DNA of 64,000 bases from Alphaproteobacteria bacterium (GTDB lineage Bacteria > Pseudomonadota > Alphaproteobacteria > Rhizobiales > Amorphaceae). The number at the start of each line of letters is the position of its first letter. Position 1 is the first letter of the stretch. Below, piece by piece: positions 24,576 to 34,584 of this stretch. Under the pieces are notes generated by a model. It made no database searches, was not told the DNA's origin, and was given only the letters and a program-made list of their open reading frames with translations. Both the position numbers and the translations under genes were made by a program. The stretch covers positions 21,643 to 85,642 of the forward strand of contig JAUIJH010000001.1 in assembly GCA_030431335.1 (NCBI GenBank), given 5' to 3'.

Positions 24576-25846
24576 TGGCTGGCATCTTCACTTCCCTCGT
24601 CGCGCTGATCGCGGTCGGCCTTCCGGTCGCGGTGGCGCTGGGCGTCGTCACCCTCATCTTCCTCGCGCCGACGCCGATCCCGTGGACCATCGTGCCCTTG
24701 CAGATGTTCGCCGGGATGGAGAATTTCGTCTTCATCGCCATGCCGCTCTTCATGATCGCGGGCGAACTGATGAACCGCTCGGGCATCGCGGAGGATCTCA
24801 TCGAGCTCGCCGCCTCCGTGGTCGGCGCGGTGCGCGGCGGCCTCGCCATGGTCAACATCGGCGCCTCGATGCTGTTCGCCGAGATCTCCGGCTCGGCCGT
24901 GGCGGACGTCGCGGCGCAAGGCACCATCCTGATCCCGCAGATGGAGCAGCGTGGCTACCCGCGCGCCTTCGCGGCGGCGATCACGTCCTCCTCCGCCTCC
25001 ATCGCGATCATCATCCCGCCGAGCCTCGCCTTCATCATTTACGGCGCCATCGCGGAGGTGTCGGTGGCCAAGCTGTTCATCGCCGGCATCGCGCCAGGGG
25101 TGCTGCTCGCCGGCGCGCTCGCCGTTACCTCCTACATCTTCGCGGTGCGCTATGGCTGGCCGACGGAAGGCCCGTTCCAGCTTGCCCGCGTGGTGCGCGC
25201 GTTTCGCCGCGCGATCTGGGGCCTCACGCTGCCCGTCATCATCCTGGGCGGTATCCTGGGCGGCATCTTCACGCCCACCGAGGCGGCGGCGATGGCGGTG
25301 CTCGCGGCGCTGCTCGTCGGCCTCCTCGTCACCCGCCGCTTCAGCATCTTCGACCTGCCGGAGATTATCCTGACGGCGGCCAAGCGCACCAGCGTCGTCC
25401 TCCTGATGGTGGCGACCTCGTTCGCCTTCGGCTGGCTCCTCGCCAACCAGGGCATCCCGCAGAAGATCGCCGAGACGATGGTCGGCCTCACCGACAATCG
25501 CTTCCTGTTGATGTTCCTCATCAACATCCTCCTGATCCTCCTGGGGATGATCCTGCACGGCTCGGCGGCGCTCGTCCTCACCGTGCCCTTGACGCTGCCG
25601 CTCGTCACCAGCCTCGGCTACGACCCGATCCACTTCGGCGTGATCCTGGCGCTCAACGGGGCCATCGGCCAGCAGACGCCGCCCGTCGCCTCGGTGCTCC
25701 TCACCGCCTGCTCGGTGTCCGGCTGCAAGCTCGGCGAGGTGATGTACTATAACAAATGGTTCGTGCTCGCGATGTTCGTGACCTTGCAGATCGTCACCTA
25801 CGTGCCGAGCCTGTCCCTCTTCCTGCCCCGCATCCTCGTCCCCTGA
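24575..25846 (+). CDS. TRAP transporter large permease (DctM)
   Basis: A 423-residue membrane protein of about 12 helices. Hallmarks: PLFMIAGELMNRSGIAEDLI near 55-75, GGLAMVNIGASMLFAEISGSAVADVAAQG near 85-115, IIIPPSLAFIIYG, and the second-half QQTPPVASVLLTACSVSG. It translocates the solute with sodium. TGATG coupling to DctQ. A GAGCGC/GCGCTC hairpin overlaps its stop. Confidence 0.93.
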   Translation: MAGIFTSLVALIAVGLPVAVALGVVTLIFLAPTPIPWTIVPLQMFAGMENFVFIAMPLFMIAGELMNRSGIAEDLIELAASVVGAVRGGLAMVNIGASMLFAEISGSAVADVAAQGTILIPQMEQRGYPRAFAAAITSSSASIAIIIPPSLAFIIYGAIAEVSVAKLFIAGIAPGVLLAGALAVTSYIFAVRYGWPTEGPFQLARVVRAFRRAIWGLTLPVIILGGILGGIFTPTEAAAMAVLAALLVGLLVTRRFSIFDLPEIILTAAKRTSVVLLMVATSFAFGWLLANQGIPQKIAETMVGLTDNRFLLMFLINILLILLGMILHGSAALVLTVPLTLPLVTSLGYDPIHFGVILALNGAIGQQTPPVASVLLTACSVSGCKLGEVMYYNKWFVLAMFVTLQIVTYVPSLSLFLPRILVP

Positions 25847-25860
25847 GCGCTTTGGCGCTC
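25845..25860 (+). terminator. Stem-loop at the end of the TRAP large permease gene
   Basis: GAGCGC (25845-25850) and GCGCTC (25855-25860) with a TTTG loop, overlapping the stop codon, in the 42-base gap before the convergent LysR gene. Probable GC-rich terminator without a U-tract. Confidence 0.45.
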
Positions 25861-25888
25861 GCGGTGGCGCGTGGGAGTCCGGGCGCGC

Positions 25889-26791
25889 TCAGGCGCGCTC
25901 CATCTCGCGCACCTTGCGGCTCAAGATCGCCTTGAACCGGTCCTGTAGCGGCGTCGTCAACAGGTTGGCCCGCTGCACGATCCCCACCTGCCGCTCGAAG
26001 TGGAAGCCGGCGATGGTGAAGCGGCCGAAGTCGGGAAATTCCGGCAGGATGGTGTTGGTGCGCGGCGTCATGCTCAGATAGTGCCCGTTCTTCAGGAAGC
26101 GGCGCACGATGAGGTCGGCGTTGGTGGTGAACTTGATCTTGGGGCTCGGCTCCTGCTTGGCCACGAAGAACGCCTCCAGCGCGATGCGCGCCGGCTCCTC
26201 GAAGTCCGGCATGATCCACTCGCAATCGCGCAGCGCGTGCGGTTCCACCACCTTGCCCGCGAAGGGATGCTCCGACGCGCAGATGCCGATATACTCGTCC
26301 GCATAGATCAGTTCGACGTCGAATGCGCTCTCGCCGATCTCGTTGTTGGCGAGCCCCACGTAAAAATCGATCCGGTTGTTGTCGAGTAAGCGGCGCAGCC
26401 CGGTCGCGTGATCGGTGATGACCGAGAACTCCACGTTGGCGTGATCCTTGTCCATCTCCTCCACCGCCGCACAGATCGCGCCGATGAAGGACGATCCCAC
26501 GCCGACGGAAATGGCCCCCGACCCGCCGGCGGCGATCGCGGCGATCTCGTCCTGGCTCAGCTTCATGTCCCATAGCGTGCGCCGGGCGTGCGGCTCCAGC
26601 GCCTGCGCGAAGGCCGTCGCCCGCACCCCGCGCGGCGTCCGCTCGAACAGCTTGACCCGGTAAAAACCCTCCAGCGCCCCGATGCTCTTCGACAGCGCCG
26701 GCTGGCTGATGTTCATCCGCCGTGCCGCTTCCAGGAAGGAGCCGCTCTCGAGCACCGCCACGAAATGCCGGAACTGCCGCAGGTTGATCAT
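25889..26791 (-). CDS. LysR-family transcriptional regulator
   Basis: A 300-residue LysR regulator. The N-terminal winged helix MINLRQFRHFVAVLESGSFLEAARRMNISQPALSKSI is typical; the effector domain from ~90 has AISVGVGSSFIGAICAAVEEM and a LIYADEYIGICASEHPFAG loop. ATG at 26791 was preferred over 26827 because AGGGAGG precedes it and the family begins MNLRQ-like. Divergent from the ABC2/sulfatase operon, with a 7-base inverted repeat between the two genes. It probably activates that operon in response to the imported sugar or a metabolite. Confidence 0.9.
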   Translation of the reverse strand: MINLRQFRHFVAVLESGSFLEAARRMNISQPALSKSIGALEGFYRVKLFERTPRGVRATAFAQALEPHARRTLWDMKLSQDEIAAIAAGGSGAISVGVGSSFIGAICAAVEEMDKDHANVEFSVITDHATGLRRLLDNNRIDFYVGLANNEIGESAFDVELIYADEYIGICASEHPFAGKVVEPHALRDCEWIMPDFEEPARIALEAFFVAKQEPSPKIKFTTNADLIVRRFLKNGHYLSMTPRTNTILPEFPDFGRFTIAGFHFERQVGIVQRANLLTTPLQDRFKAILSRKVREMERA

Positions 26792-26850
26792 CGCGCCGCC
26801 TCCCTCTCCGCCGCCTCGATATTCCAAAAGGCTTTATAACTCTACGGAAA

Positions 26851-26871
26851 AGATAAATTGATGTTTTATCT
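26851..26871. promoter_or_regulatory. Candidate LysR-binding inverted repeat
   Basis: AGATAAA (26851-26857) and TTTATCT (26865-26871) form 7-base inverted arms with a 7-base spacer in the AT-rich divergent region between the LysR gene and the sugar-binding protein gene. The layout fits a T-N11-A LysR box. Confidence 0.5.
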
Positions 26872-26916
26872 CGGCAGGCAGATGATGCGCATCAAATAAG
26901 CAAACGGGAGGGGACA

Positions 26917-28266
26917 ATGATCTACGAAATGCACCGCATCCGCGCGGCGCTGGCCGCCACCGTCGCGGCTTGCGCGCTCGGCGCGGCGGCGCCGGCCCTT
27001 GCGGCCGACCAGCCGCCGATCACCGTGGTCATCAACCAGTCGCCATGGCTGGACGGCTTTGCCGGCATCGTCGAGCGCTACGTGGACGAGACGGGCAACG
27101 AGGTCACGCTCGACGTCAATCCCTACGCCGGCAGCCTGGAGAAGCAGCGCAACGCCGTGCGCTCGGCCGAGAGCGAGTACGATCTCCTGATCATCAACGG
27201 CATCTTCTATCCGGAGATGTATCATGGCGGCTTCCTGGAGCCGCTCACCAACATCGACCCGGACTTCAAGCTCGACCCGCAGATCTACACCTACGACGAC
27301 ACGCTGTGGTTCGACCCCGAGACGAAGACGGTGAACAGCGAGACGGGCGATCTCCTCACCGTCCCGGTCAATCCCAACATCACGATGATGTTCTACCGCC
27401 AGGACCTCTACGAGGAGAACGGCCTCAAGATCCCCGAGACGTGGGACGAGCTCCTCGCCAACGCCAAGGTGCTGCACAATCCGCCCGAGATGATCGGCAT
27501 GTTGCAGCGCGCCTCGCGCAGCACGATCTCGATCACGTGGGACTACTGGCCCTACCTCATCAGCCACGGCGGCTCGCTGTTCCGCGACGAGGCGGGCGGC
27601 GACTTCTTCGTCACCATCAACAGCCCCGAGGCGCTGGACGCACTCAAGACCTACCTCACCTTCGCCAAGGAAGTCGGGCCGGACAATCCCGCCTCGATGG
27701 AGCAGGGCGACCTCATCCAGTACATGGTGACCGGCCGCACCGCGCACGCGATCCTGCCCGTCGCCGCGCAGGCGCAGATGGACGATCCCAACAAGTCCAT
27801 CGTCCCCGGCAAGGTCGGCTACATGCAGATCCCCCACAAGGAGGGCTACCCCTCCGCCCCGGCGCTCGGCCACTGGCTCGGCGGCATCCCGAAGAACATC
27901 CCGGCCGAGCGCAAGAAGGCCGCCCTCGCCTTCCTCGACTGGTTCCAGCAGCCGGAAAACCAGATCGCCTACGCCGAGATGGGCGGCTCGCCCGTGAGCG
28001 CGGCGGCCTATGAGAGCGACTTCGCCGACCGTCCGGAAAACCGCTACATGCCGGTGATGCGCGAGGCGTCCCCCACCGCGCGCCGCCTGTGGACCATTCC
28101 GGAGGGCTCGGAGATCGTCAGCGTCCTCGAAATCGGCCTCAACCGCACCGTCGCGGGCGAGATCGAGCCCGTCGACGCGCTCAACCAGATGGCGGCCGAC
28201 ATCGAGAAAATCGTGGCGGATGCCGGCTACAAGACCGGCCGCCTCCCCGACCTCGCGGCCGACTAG
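26917..28266 (+). CDS. Sugar ABC transporter substrate-binding protein (family 1)
   Basis: A 449-residue periplasmic binding protein with a signal peptide (charged start, alanine-rich core, APALAADQ near residue 30). Family features: NPYAGSLEKQRNAVRSAESEYDLL near 70-93, VPVNPNITMMFYRQDLYEENGL near 149-170 and PETWDEL. Aromatic-rich segments such as WDYWPYLISHGG suggest carbohydrate stacking. Preceded by GGGAGGGG. It heads an operon with two permeases, a DUF4432 protein, a sulfatase and an ATPase, so the ligand may be a sulfated or otherwise modified sugar. A strong hairpin follows in the 208-base gap. Confidence 0.92.
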   Translation: MIYEMHRIRAALAATVAACALGAAAPALAADQPPITVVINQSPWLDGFAGIVERYVDETGNEVTLDVNPYAGSLEKQRNAVRSAESEYDLLIINGIFYPEMYHGGFLEPLTNIDPDFKLDPQIYTYDDTLWFDPETKTVNSETGDLLTVPVNPNITMMFYRQDLYEENGLKIPETWDELLANAKVLHNPPEMIGMLQRASRSTISITWDYWPYLISHGGSLFRDEAGGDFFVTINSPEALDALKTYLTFAKEVGPDNPASMEQGDLIQYMVTGRTAHAILPVAAQAQMDDPNKSIVPGKVGYMQIPHKEGYPSAPALGHWLGGIPKNIPAERKKAALAFLDWFQQPENQIAYAEMGGSPVSAAAYESDFADRPENRYMPVMREASPTARRLWTIPEGSEIVSVLEIGLNRTVAGEIEPVDALNQMAADIEKIVADAGYKTGRLPDLAAD

Positions 28267-28275
28267 CACGAACCG

Positions 28276-28310
28276 GCGGGGCTTGGCGCCGCGACGGCGC
28301 CGGGCCCCGC
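28276..28310 (+). terminator. Compound hairpin after the sugar-binding protein gene
   Basis: GCGGGGC (28276-28282) pairs with GCCCCGC (28304-28310), enclosing a perfect GGCGCC/GGCGCC stem (28285-28290 with 28296-28301). It starts nine bases after the stop. Expected effect: partial termination or mRNA protection favouring the binding protein over the permeases 165 bases downstream. I see nothing else in the rest of the gap. Confidence 0.6.
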
Positions 28311-28474
28311 CCCTCCTTCCGTGGAAGCGATCTTCCGGCGGAGCCGACCTTCCCGGAACCCCGCCGCGCGCAAGACCGCCGAGGGAGCGCCCAGCCTCGG
28401 CCTCAACCCGCACAGCCCAGCCGCGCCAAGCGGCTGCGGCGCTCAACCCGACCCACCCGGACCCGGATCCTGCC

Positions 28475-29353
28475 ATGGCCCGACTGAAGCACGGCACAGC
28501 GGCCCGAACCCTATCGCTGCTGCCGGCCCTCCTCTTTCTCGTCCTGTTGTCGGCGTTGCCGCTCGCCAACTTGTTCGCGCTCTCCTTCGCGGAGGTGAAC
28601 TGGACGGGCGGCACGCAGAGCTGGCGCTGGGTCGGCTTCGAGAATTACCAGGCGCTCGCCAGCGATTCGCTCTTCCACGCCGGCATCCTCAACACGCTGC
28701 TCCTGGTGTTGGTGGCGACCTCGCTGCAGGTGGCGATCGGCCTCGCGCTCGCCCTGATGTGCTCGGCGGTGGGCCGCAAGTCGCACGCCTACCGCACGCT
28801 CTTCCTGCTGCCGATCCTCATTCCAGGAATCATCATCGGCGCGATCTGGCGGCTGATGTACAACTACCAGTTCGGCATCATCAACCAGGTGCTCGGCTAT
28901 CTCGGCCTCGGCCAGGTGGACTGGCTGGGCTCCGCCTCGCTCGCCATGTGGTCCGTCATCATCGTCGACGTGTGGCACTGGACGCCGTTCGCCTTCCTCC
29001 TCCTCCTGGCGGCGGTGGAATCCCTGCCGCAGGACGTGGTGGAGGCGGCCAAGATCGACGGCGCGACGCCCTACAAGCGCTTCCGCCGCATCACGCTGCC
29101 GCTGCTGTGGCCGGCGATCTTCGTCACCTTCGTGTTCCGCGCCATCATCGCCTTCAAGGTGTTCGACGAGGTCTATCTCCTCACCGGCGGCGGCCCCGGC
29201 ACGGCGACCGAGGTGATCAGCTTCACCATCTACCAGCGCTTTTTCATCCAGGATAATCCGGGCTACGGCTCGGCCATGTCCGTCACCGTCATGTTCGTGG
29301 TGGCGCTCGTCGTCGCCGTCGCCATGACCCGCCAGCGGGCCGAAGCGCAATGA
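28475..29353 (+). CDS. Sugar ABC transporter permease (MalF/UgpA type)
   Basis: A 292-residue permease with six predicted helices. The EAA loop reads VVEAAKIDGATPYKRFRRIT near residues 189-208, followed by TGGGPGTATEVISFTIYQRF, the MalF-type signature. MARLKHGTAARTLSLLPALL at 28475 is a normal start; the longer open frame upstream covers the intergenic hairpin. It overlaps the next permease gene by four bases. Confidence 0.9.
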   Translation: MARLKHGTAARTLSLLPALLFLVLLSALPLANLFALSFAEVNWTGGTQSWRWVGFENYQALASDSLFHAGILNTLLLVLVATSLQVAIGLALALMCSAVGRKSHAYRTLFLLPILIPGIIIGAIWRLMYNYQFGIINQVLGYLGLGQVDWLGSASLAMWSVIIVDVWHWTPFAFLLLLAAVESLPQDVVEAAKIDGATPYKRFRRITLPLLWPAIFVTFVFRAIIAFKVFDEVYLLTGGGPGTATEVISFTIYQRFFIQDNPGYGSAMSVTVMFVVALVVAVAMTRQRAEAQ

Positions 29354-30210
29354 CCGCCACCACCCCTGCCCACCGCCGTCGCGCCTGGCGCGCCACCCGC
29401 CGCGCCGTCCTCCTCAACGGCGCGCTGATCGCCGCCACGATCCTGACGCTGGGCCCGTTCCTGTGGATCGCCCTCGCCTCCTTCAAGACGCAGATCGTGC
29501 TCCTGATGGGCCGCGTCACCTTCACGCCCGTCACCATGAACTACGACGAGGTGCTGTTCGGCCGCACCTCCACCTTCGCGTCCAACTTCGTCAACTCGGT
29601 CATCGTCGCCTCGGTCAGCACGGTACTGGTGATGATCGTCGGCTTCCTCGCCGGCTATTCGCTGATCCGCATGCGCTGGCCGAAATTCGTCATCAACCTG
29701 TTCCTGTTGTGGGCGCTGCTCTTCAATCTCGTGCCGCCCGTCACCCTGGCGGGCGCGTGGTACGAGCTGTTCCGCACCATCCACCTCGGCAACGACCATG
29801 TGGCGCTGATCCTCGCCCACACCACGCTGCATCTGCCGATGGCGCTGTGGCTCCTGTCCTCGTTCCTGCGCGACGTGCCGCGCGAACTGGAGGAGGCCGC
29901 TCTCATCGACGGCGCCGGCTTCACCAAGCTGCTGCGCCGCGTGGTGGTGCCGGTGATGATGCCGGGCATCGTGGCGACGGCCGTGCTCGTCTTCATCTTC
30001 TCCTGGAACGAGTTCCCCGTCGCCCTCGCCCTCACCAACAACACCTCGGCCACCGTGCCGGTGGGCATCGCCAAGTACGCGCAGGAGAACGAGATCAAAT
30101 ACACCCAGATGGCCGCCGCCTCCGTCCTGTCGGCGATCCCGGCCCTCCTCGCGCTGATCTTCGGCCAGCGCTTCATCGTCAAGGGCCTCACGGCGGGAGC
30201 GGTCAAATGA
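29350..30210 (+). CDS. Sugar ABC transporter permease (MalG/UgpE type)
   Basis: A 286-residue six-helix permease. The EAA loop reads LEEAALIDGAGFTKLLRRVV near residues 179-198; the C-terminus ends KGLTAGAVK, typical of MalG-like subunits. Four-base overlaps (ATGA) with both the upstream permease and the DUF4432 gene show tight coupling within the operon. Confidence 0.92.
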   Translation: MTATTPAHRRRAWRATRRAVLLNGALIAATILTLGPFLWIALASFKTQIVLLMGRVTFTPVTMNYDEVLFGRTSTFASNFVNSVIVASVSTVLVMIVGFLAGYSLIRMRWPKFVINLFLLWALLFNLVPPVTLAGAWYELFRTIHLGNDHVALILAHTTLHLPMALWLLSSFLRDVPRELEEAALIDGAGFTKLLRRVVVPVMMPGIVATAVLVFIFSWNEFPVALALTNNTSATVPVGIAKYAQENEIKYTQMAAASVLSAIPALLALIFGQRFIVKGLTAGAVK

Positions 30211-31253
30211 ACGCCCCCTTCCTGGCCGCCCGGCGCGAACGCCTCGCCAGCCTCGACGCCTATGCCGGTGCCCGCCTCGTCACCCTCGGCGATGGCGCCG
30301 AGCGGGGCGTGCGCGTCATCGAGATGCGCGCCGGCGGCGGGCTGGAGGCCGAGATCGTCGTCGACCGCGGTTTCGATATCGGCCGCCTCGCTCTGGGCGG
30401 GGAGACGGTGTCGTGGCACCCGCCCGGCGGCTACCGTGCGCCCTGGCTGGTCGATGCGGGGGCCGATCGCGGCTTCGGCTTCCTCACGGCGCTGTCGGGC
30501 TTCCTCGCCACGTGCGGCTTCGACCACACCCGCCTGCCCGGCGCCGACACCACCGAATACGCCCCCACCTATCCGGGCGGCGAGATCGACTATCCGCTGC
30601 ACGGCCATGGCGCGCACCAGCCGGCCCGCCTCGTCGGCTACGGCCTCGACGAGACCAGCGCCACCTTGTGGTGCGAGGGAGAGATCATCCAGGCGCGGAT
30701 GCATCTGGGCGCGCTGCGCCTGCGCCGCCGCATCGAGATCCCCCTCGGCGCCGGCCGCATCGCGATCACCGACCGGCTCGACAACATCGGCCCCGCCGCG
30801 ATGCCGGTGATGCTGCTCTACCACTTCAACGTCGGCCACCCGCTCGTCGGCGAAGGCGCCGCCTTCCGCTTCGACCCCGCCGAGGACCTGTGGTCCAGCG
30901 GCGACTTCGACCCGCGCGCGCCCTTCGGTCCGCCGGAGCCGGTGCAGACCTCCGAATTGTCGATCCATCGCCCCGAGCCCACCGCCGGCTGGGCCGCGTG
31001 CCGCTTTGAGAACCCCGCCAACGGCCTCGCGCTGCGCCTCGCGTTCGACGCGGCGACGCTCCCCTTCCTGCAACTTCTCAAGATGCGCGGGCGAGGCAGC
31101 TACATGGCCGCCATCGAGCCGTGCTCCACCAGCCAGCGCGAGCGGCACGCGGCGCGCGAGGCGGGCGAGGTGCCGATGCTCGCACCCGGCGAGAGCCGCA
31201 CCTTCGCGCTCAGCATCGAGCTCACCCGATCCCTAATTTCGAGCCAAAGTTAG
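30207..31253 (+). CDS. DUF4432 family protein (aldose-1-epimerase-like)
   Basis: A 348-residue protein of the DUF4432 family, related by fold to galactose mutarotases. Typical segments: EIVVDRGFDIGRLALGG near 50-66 (Arg and Asp in the active-site region), SGFLATCGFDHTRLP near 96-110, YPLHGHGAHQPARLVGYG near 128-146, and LLYHFNVGHPLV. It presumably handles an aldose or ketose anomer or epimer in the cytoplasm after uptake. Sits between a permease gene (four-base overlap) and the sulfatase gene (5-base gap). A second family member lies at 58576-59754 beside another transporter. Confidence 0.8.
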   Translation: MNAPFLAARRERLASLDAYAGARLVTLGDGAERGVRVIEMRAGGGLEAEIVVDRGFDIGRLALGGETVSWHPPGGYRAPWLVDAGADRGFGFLTALSGFLATCGFDHTRLPGADTTEYAPTYPGGEIDYPLHGHGAHQPARLVGYGLDETSATLWCEGEIIQARMHLGALRLRRRIEIPLGAGRIAITDRLDNIGPAAMPVMLLYHFNVGHPLVGEGAAFRFDPAEDLWSSGDFDPRAPFGPPEPVQTSELSIHRPEPTAGWAACRFENPANGLALRLAFDAATLPFLQLLKMRGRGSYMAAIEPCSTSQRERHAAREAGEVPMLAPGESRTFALSIELTRSLISSQS

Positions 31254-31258
31254 ACGCG

Positions 31259-32782
31259 ATGCGCGCGATCTTCGTCCTGTTCGACACGCTCAACCGTCAC
31301 ATGCTGGAATGCTACGGCGGCACGCGCTTGCCGACGCCCAATTTCCGGCGGCTCGCCGAGCGCTGCGTCACCTTCGACAACCACCACGTCGGCAGCCTGC
31401 CCTGCATGCCGGCGCGGCGCGATCTCCTCACCGGCCGCCTCAACTTCATGCACCGCAGCTGGGGGCCGCTGGAACCGTTCGACCGCGCCCTGCCGCGCCT
31501 CCTGCACACGGCGGGCGTCTACTCCCACCTCGTCACCGACCACTACCACTATTTCGAGATCGGCGGCGCGGGCTACCACAATACCTTCACGAGCTTCGAA
31601 TTCCACCGCGGCCAGGAGGGCGACCCCTGCAACGCCCTCGTCGCGCCTCCCCTGGAACAGTGGCGGCAACAATATCACCCGGCCCAATTCTCCGATTCCC
31701 CGCGCGACATCCGCTTCCACAACATGGCCAACCGCGAAGAGGTGCATTCGGAGGCCGATTTCTCCTCCGTCAAATGCTTCGACAGCGCGGAGAAATTCAT
31801 TGCCGCCAACAAGGATGCCGACAACTGGTTCCTGCAGATCGAGACCTTCGACCCGCACGAGCCGTTCCACGCCCCCGAGCGGCTCAAGGCGCGCTTCCCC
31901 ACCGGCTATGACGGTCCGATCCGCGACTGGCCGCCCTACGCCAAGGTCAGCGAGGAGACGGCGGAGGCCGACGAGATGCGCGCGGGCTACATGGCCCTCC
32001 TCACCCACTGCGACGAGCAGCTCGGCCGCCTCCTCGACACCATGGACGCGAACGACATGTGGCGGGACACCATGCTGATCGTCTCCACCGATCACGGCTT
32101 CCTGACCGGCGAGCACGACTGGTGGGCCAAGAACCGCATGCCCGCCTACCGCGAGATCGAGCACATTCCGCTGTTCATCCACCACCCGGCCCACGCGGGC
32201 GAGGCCGGCACGCGCCGCATGGCGCTGACGCAGACGCCCGACCTGATGCCGACCCTGCTCGACGCCTTCGCCTGTCCGATCCCGCCGAGCGTGCGCGCCC
32301 GCTCGCTGCTGCCCGCCCTCGCCGATCCGGCCGAAACGGGCCACGAGGCGGTGCTGTTCGGCTATTTCGGCGGCGCCATCAACATCACCGACGGGCGCCA
32401 CACCTACTTTCGCTATCCGCCCGACCTGATGGACCAGGAACTCTACCAATACACCCTGATGCCCTGCCACATGCTCACGCCCTTCACCGAGGCCGAGCTG
32501 AGCGGCGCCACCCTCGTCGGCGGCATCGAATATTGCGAGAACCTGCCGGTGCTGAAGATCCCCGTCGTGCCGCAATCGCCCTGGTACAATTCGCACGGGC
32601 CCGCCGCGATGGAGCCGCACGGCGCGCTGCTGTTCGACATCGAGACCGACCCCGCGCAGCAATCGCCCCTCGCCGACGCGGCGCTCCACGCACGCATGGA
32701 AGCGCTTCTCGTGGCACAGATGCGCCGCAACGATGCGCCCCCCGAAGCCTTTGCCCGGCTCGGCCTCGCGGAGGGCTGCTGA
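31259..32782 (+). CDS. Formylglycine-dependent (type I) sulfatase
   Basis: A 507-residue sulfatase. The Cys-type activation motif C-x-P-x-R is CMPAR at 49-53, followed by RDLLTGR; Cys49 would need oxidation to formylglycine. Metal and sulfate-site residues: Asp9 (FDTLNR), FDPHEPFH at 197-204, TDHGFLTGEH at 277-286 (Asp278, His279) and Lys291. No signal peptide, so it acts in the cytoplasm, after import by the surrounding ABC system. It would release sulfate from a sulfated sugar or small sulfate ester. No formylglycine-generating enzyme or anSME lies in the window, so the maturase must be elsewhere. Confidence 0.9.
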   Translation: MRAIFVLFDTLNRHMLECYGGTRLPTPNFRRLAERCVTFDNHHVGSLPCMPARRDLLTGRLNFMHRSWGPLEPFDRALPRLLHTAGVYSHLVTDHYHYFEIGGAGYHNTFTSFEFHRGQEGDPCNALVAPPLEQWRQQYHPAQFSDSPRDIRFHNMANREEVHSEADFSSVKCFDSAEKFIAANKDADNWFLQIETFDPHEPFHAPERLKARFPTGYDGPIRDWPPYAKVSEETAEADEMRAGYMALLTHCDEQLGRLLDTMDANDMWRDTMLIVSTDHGFLTGEHDWWAKNRMPAYREIEHIPLFIHHPAHAGEAGTRRMALTQTPDLMPTLLDAFACPIPPSVRARSLLPALADPAETGHEAVLFGYFGGAINITDGRHTYFRYPPDLMDQELYQYTLMPCHMLTPFTEAELSGATLVGGIEYCENLPVLKIPVVPQSPWYNSHGPAAMEPHGALLFDIETDPAQQSPLADAALHARMEALLVAQMRRNDAPPEAFARLGLAEGC

Positions 32783-32783
32783 C

Positions 32784-33833
<1,050 letters not shown>

Positions 33834-33873
33834 GCCCACCCCACGCGATCTGTCGTTGACCCGTCATCTGAAA

Positions 33874-33894
33874 TCTGAAATTCTACATTTCAGA
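33874..33894. promoter_or_regulatory. Candidate GntR operator upstream of the TRAP3 module
   Basis: TCTGAAAT (33874-33881) and ATTTCAGA (33887-33894) are perfect inverted 8-base arms with a 5-base spacer, ending eight bases before the GntR start. An extra TCTGAAAT-like half-site lies just upstream (33866-33873). The position, overlapping the ribosome-binding region, suggests autorepression. Confidence 0.6.
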
Positions 33895-33902
33895 GGAGTT
33901 CC

Positions 33903-34565
33903 ATGACAGTCAACCGCGAGTCATTGACGGAACAGGTCCGCGAGGAGCTGAAGCGCCGGATCATGAGCGCCGAGCTCAGCCGGGGCAGCCGCGTCGATGT
34001 GGAGGGGCTCGCGAACGAGCTGTCCGTCTCGCCCTCGCCGGTCAAGGACGCGCTGCGCCAGCTCGCGCGCGAGGGGCTGGTCGAGATCAAGCCCCGCAGC
34101 GGCACCCACATCCGCACCTTCGACCGGCGCGACGTGCAGGAGATCTACGATTGCCGCCGGATGATCGAGCCCGCCGCCGCCGCGATGGTGGCGGACGCCG
34201 GCGCGAGCGCCGCGCTGCGCGGGACGCTGGAGGGCACCATCGCCGGCCTGCTCGCCGCCTCCGAGGGCGACAATTTCCTGCGCCCCATCGAGGTGAGCGA
34301 GGCCGACGCCGTGTTCCATCGCGCCATCGTCGAGGCCGCCGGGAACCGCGTTTTGGGCGAACTCCACACCATTTTGATCGACCGCGCGCTCGTGGTGCGC
34401 AGCTACGCCAGCAGCGGCTCGCGGTCCAAGGAGACCGTCGCGGAGCATCGCGAGATCCTCGCCGCCATCGCCGCCGGCAACGCCACGGAGGCCGCGGCCG
34501 CCTCTCGCCGCCATCTCGATGCAGCCGAAGCCTTCGTGCTCGTCTCGCTCGACGACGAACAATAG
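33903..34565 (+). CDS. GntR-family regulator (FCD domain)
   Basis: A 220-residue regulator: winged helix-turn-helix at ~5-70 (ANELSVSPSPVKDALRQLAREGL), then an FCD domain with YDCRRMIEPAAAAMV and HRAIVEAAGNRVL (metal or effector His). AGAGGAG precedes the start. It is co-directional with, and 19 bases before, the TRAP binding-protein gene, so it probably represses its own operon via the palindrome at 33874-33894, responding to the imported acid or a catabolite. Confidence 0.92.
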   Translation: MTVNRESLTEQVREELKRRIMSAELSRGSRVDVEGLANELSVSPSPVKDALRQLAREGLVEIKPRSGTHIRTFDRRDVQEIYDCRRMIEPAAAAMVADAGASAALRGTLEGTIAGLLAASEGDNFLRPIEVSEADAVFHRAIVEAAGNRVLGELHTILIDRALVVRSYASSGSRSKETVAEHREILAAIAAGNATEAAAASRRHLDAAEAFVLVSLDDEQ

Positions 34566-34584
34566 CAAATCCAAGGAGGAACTG

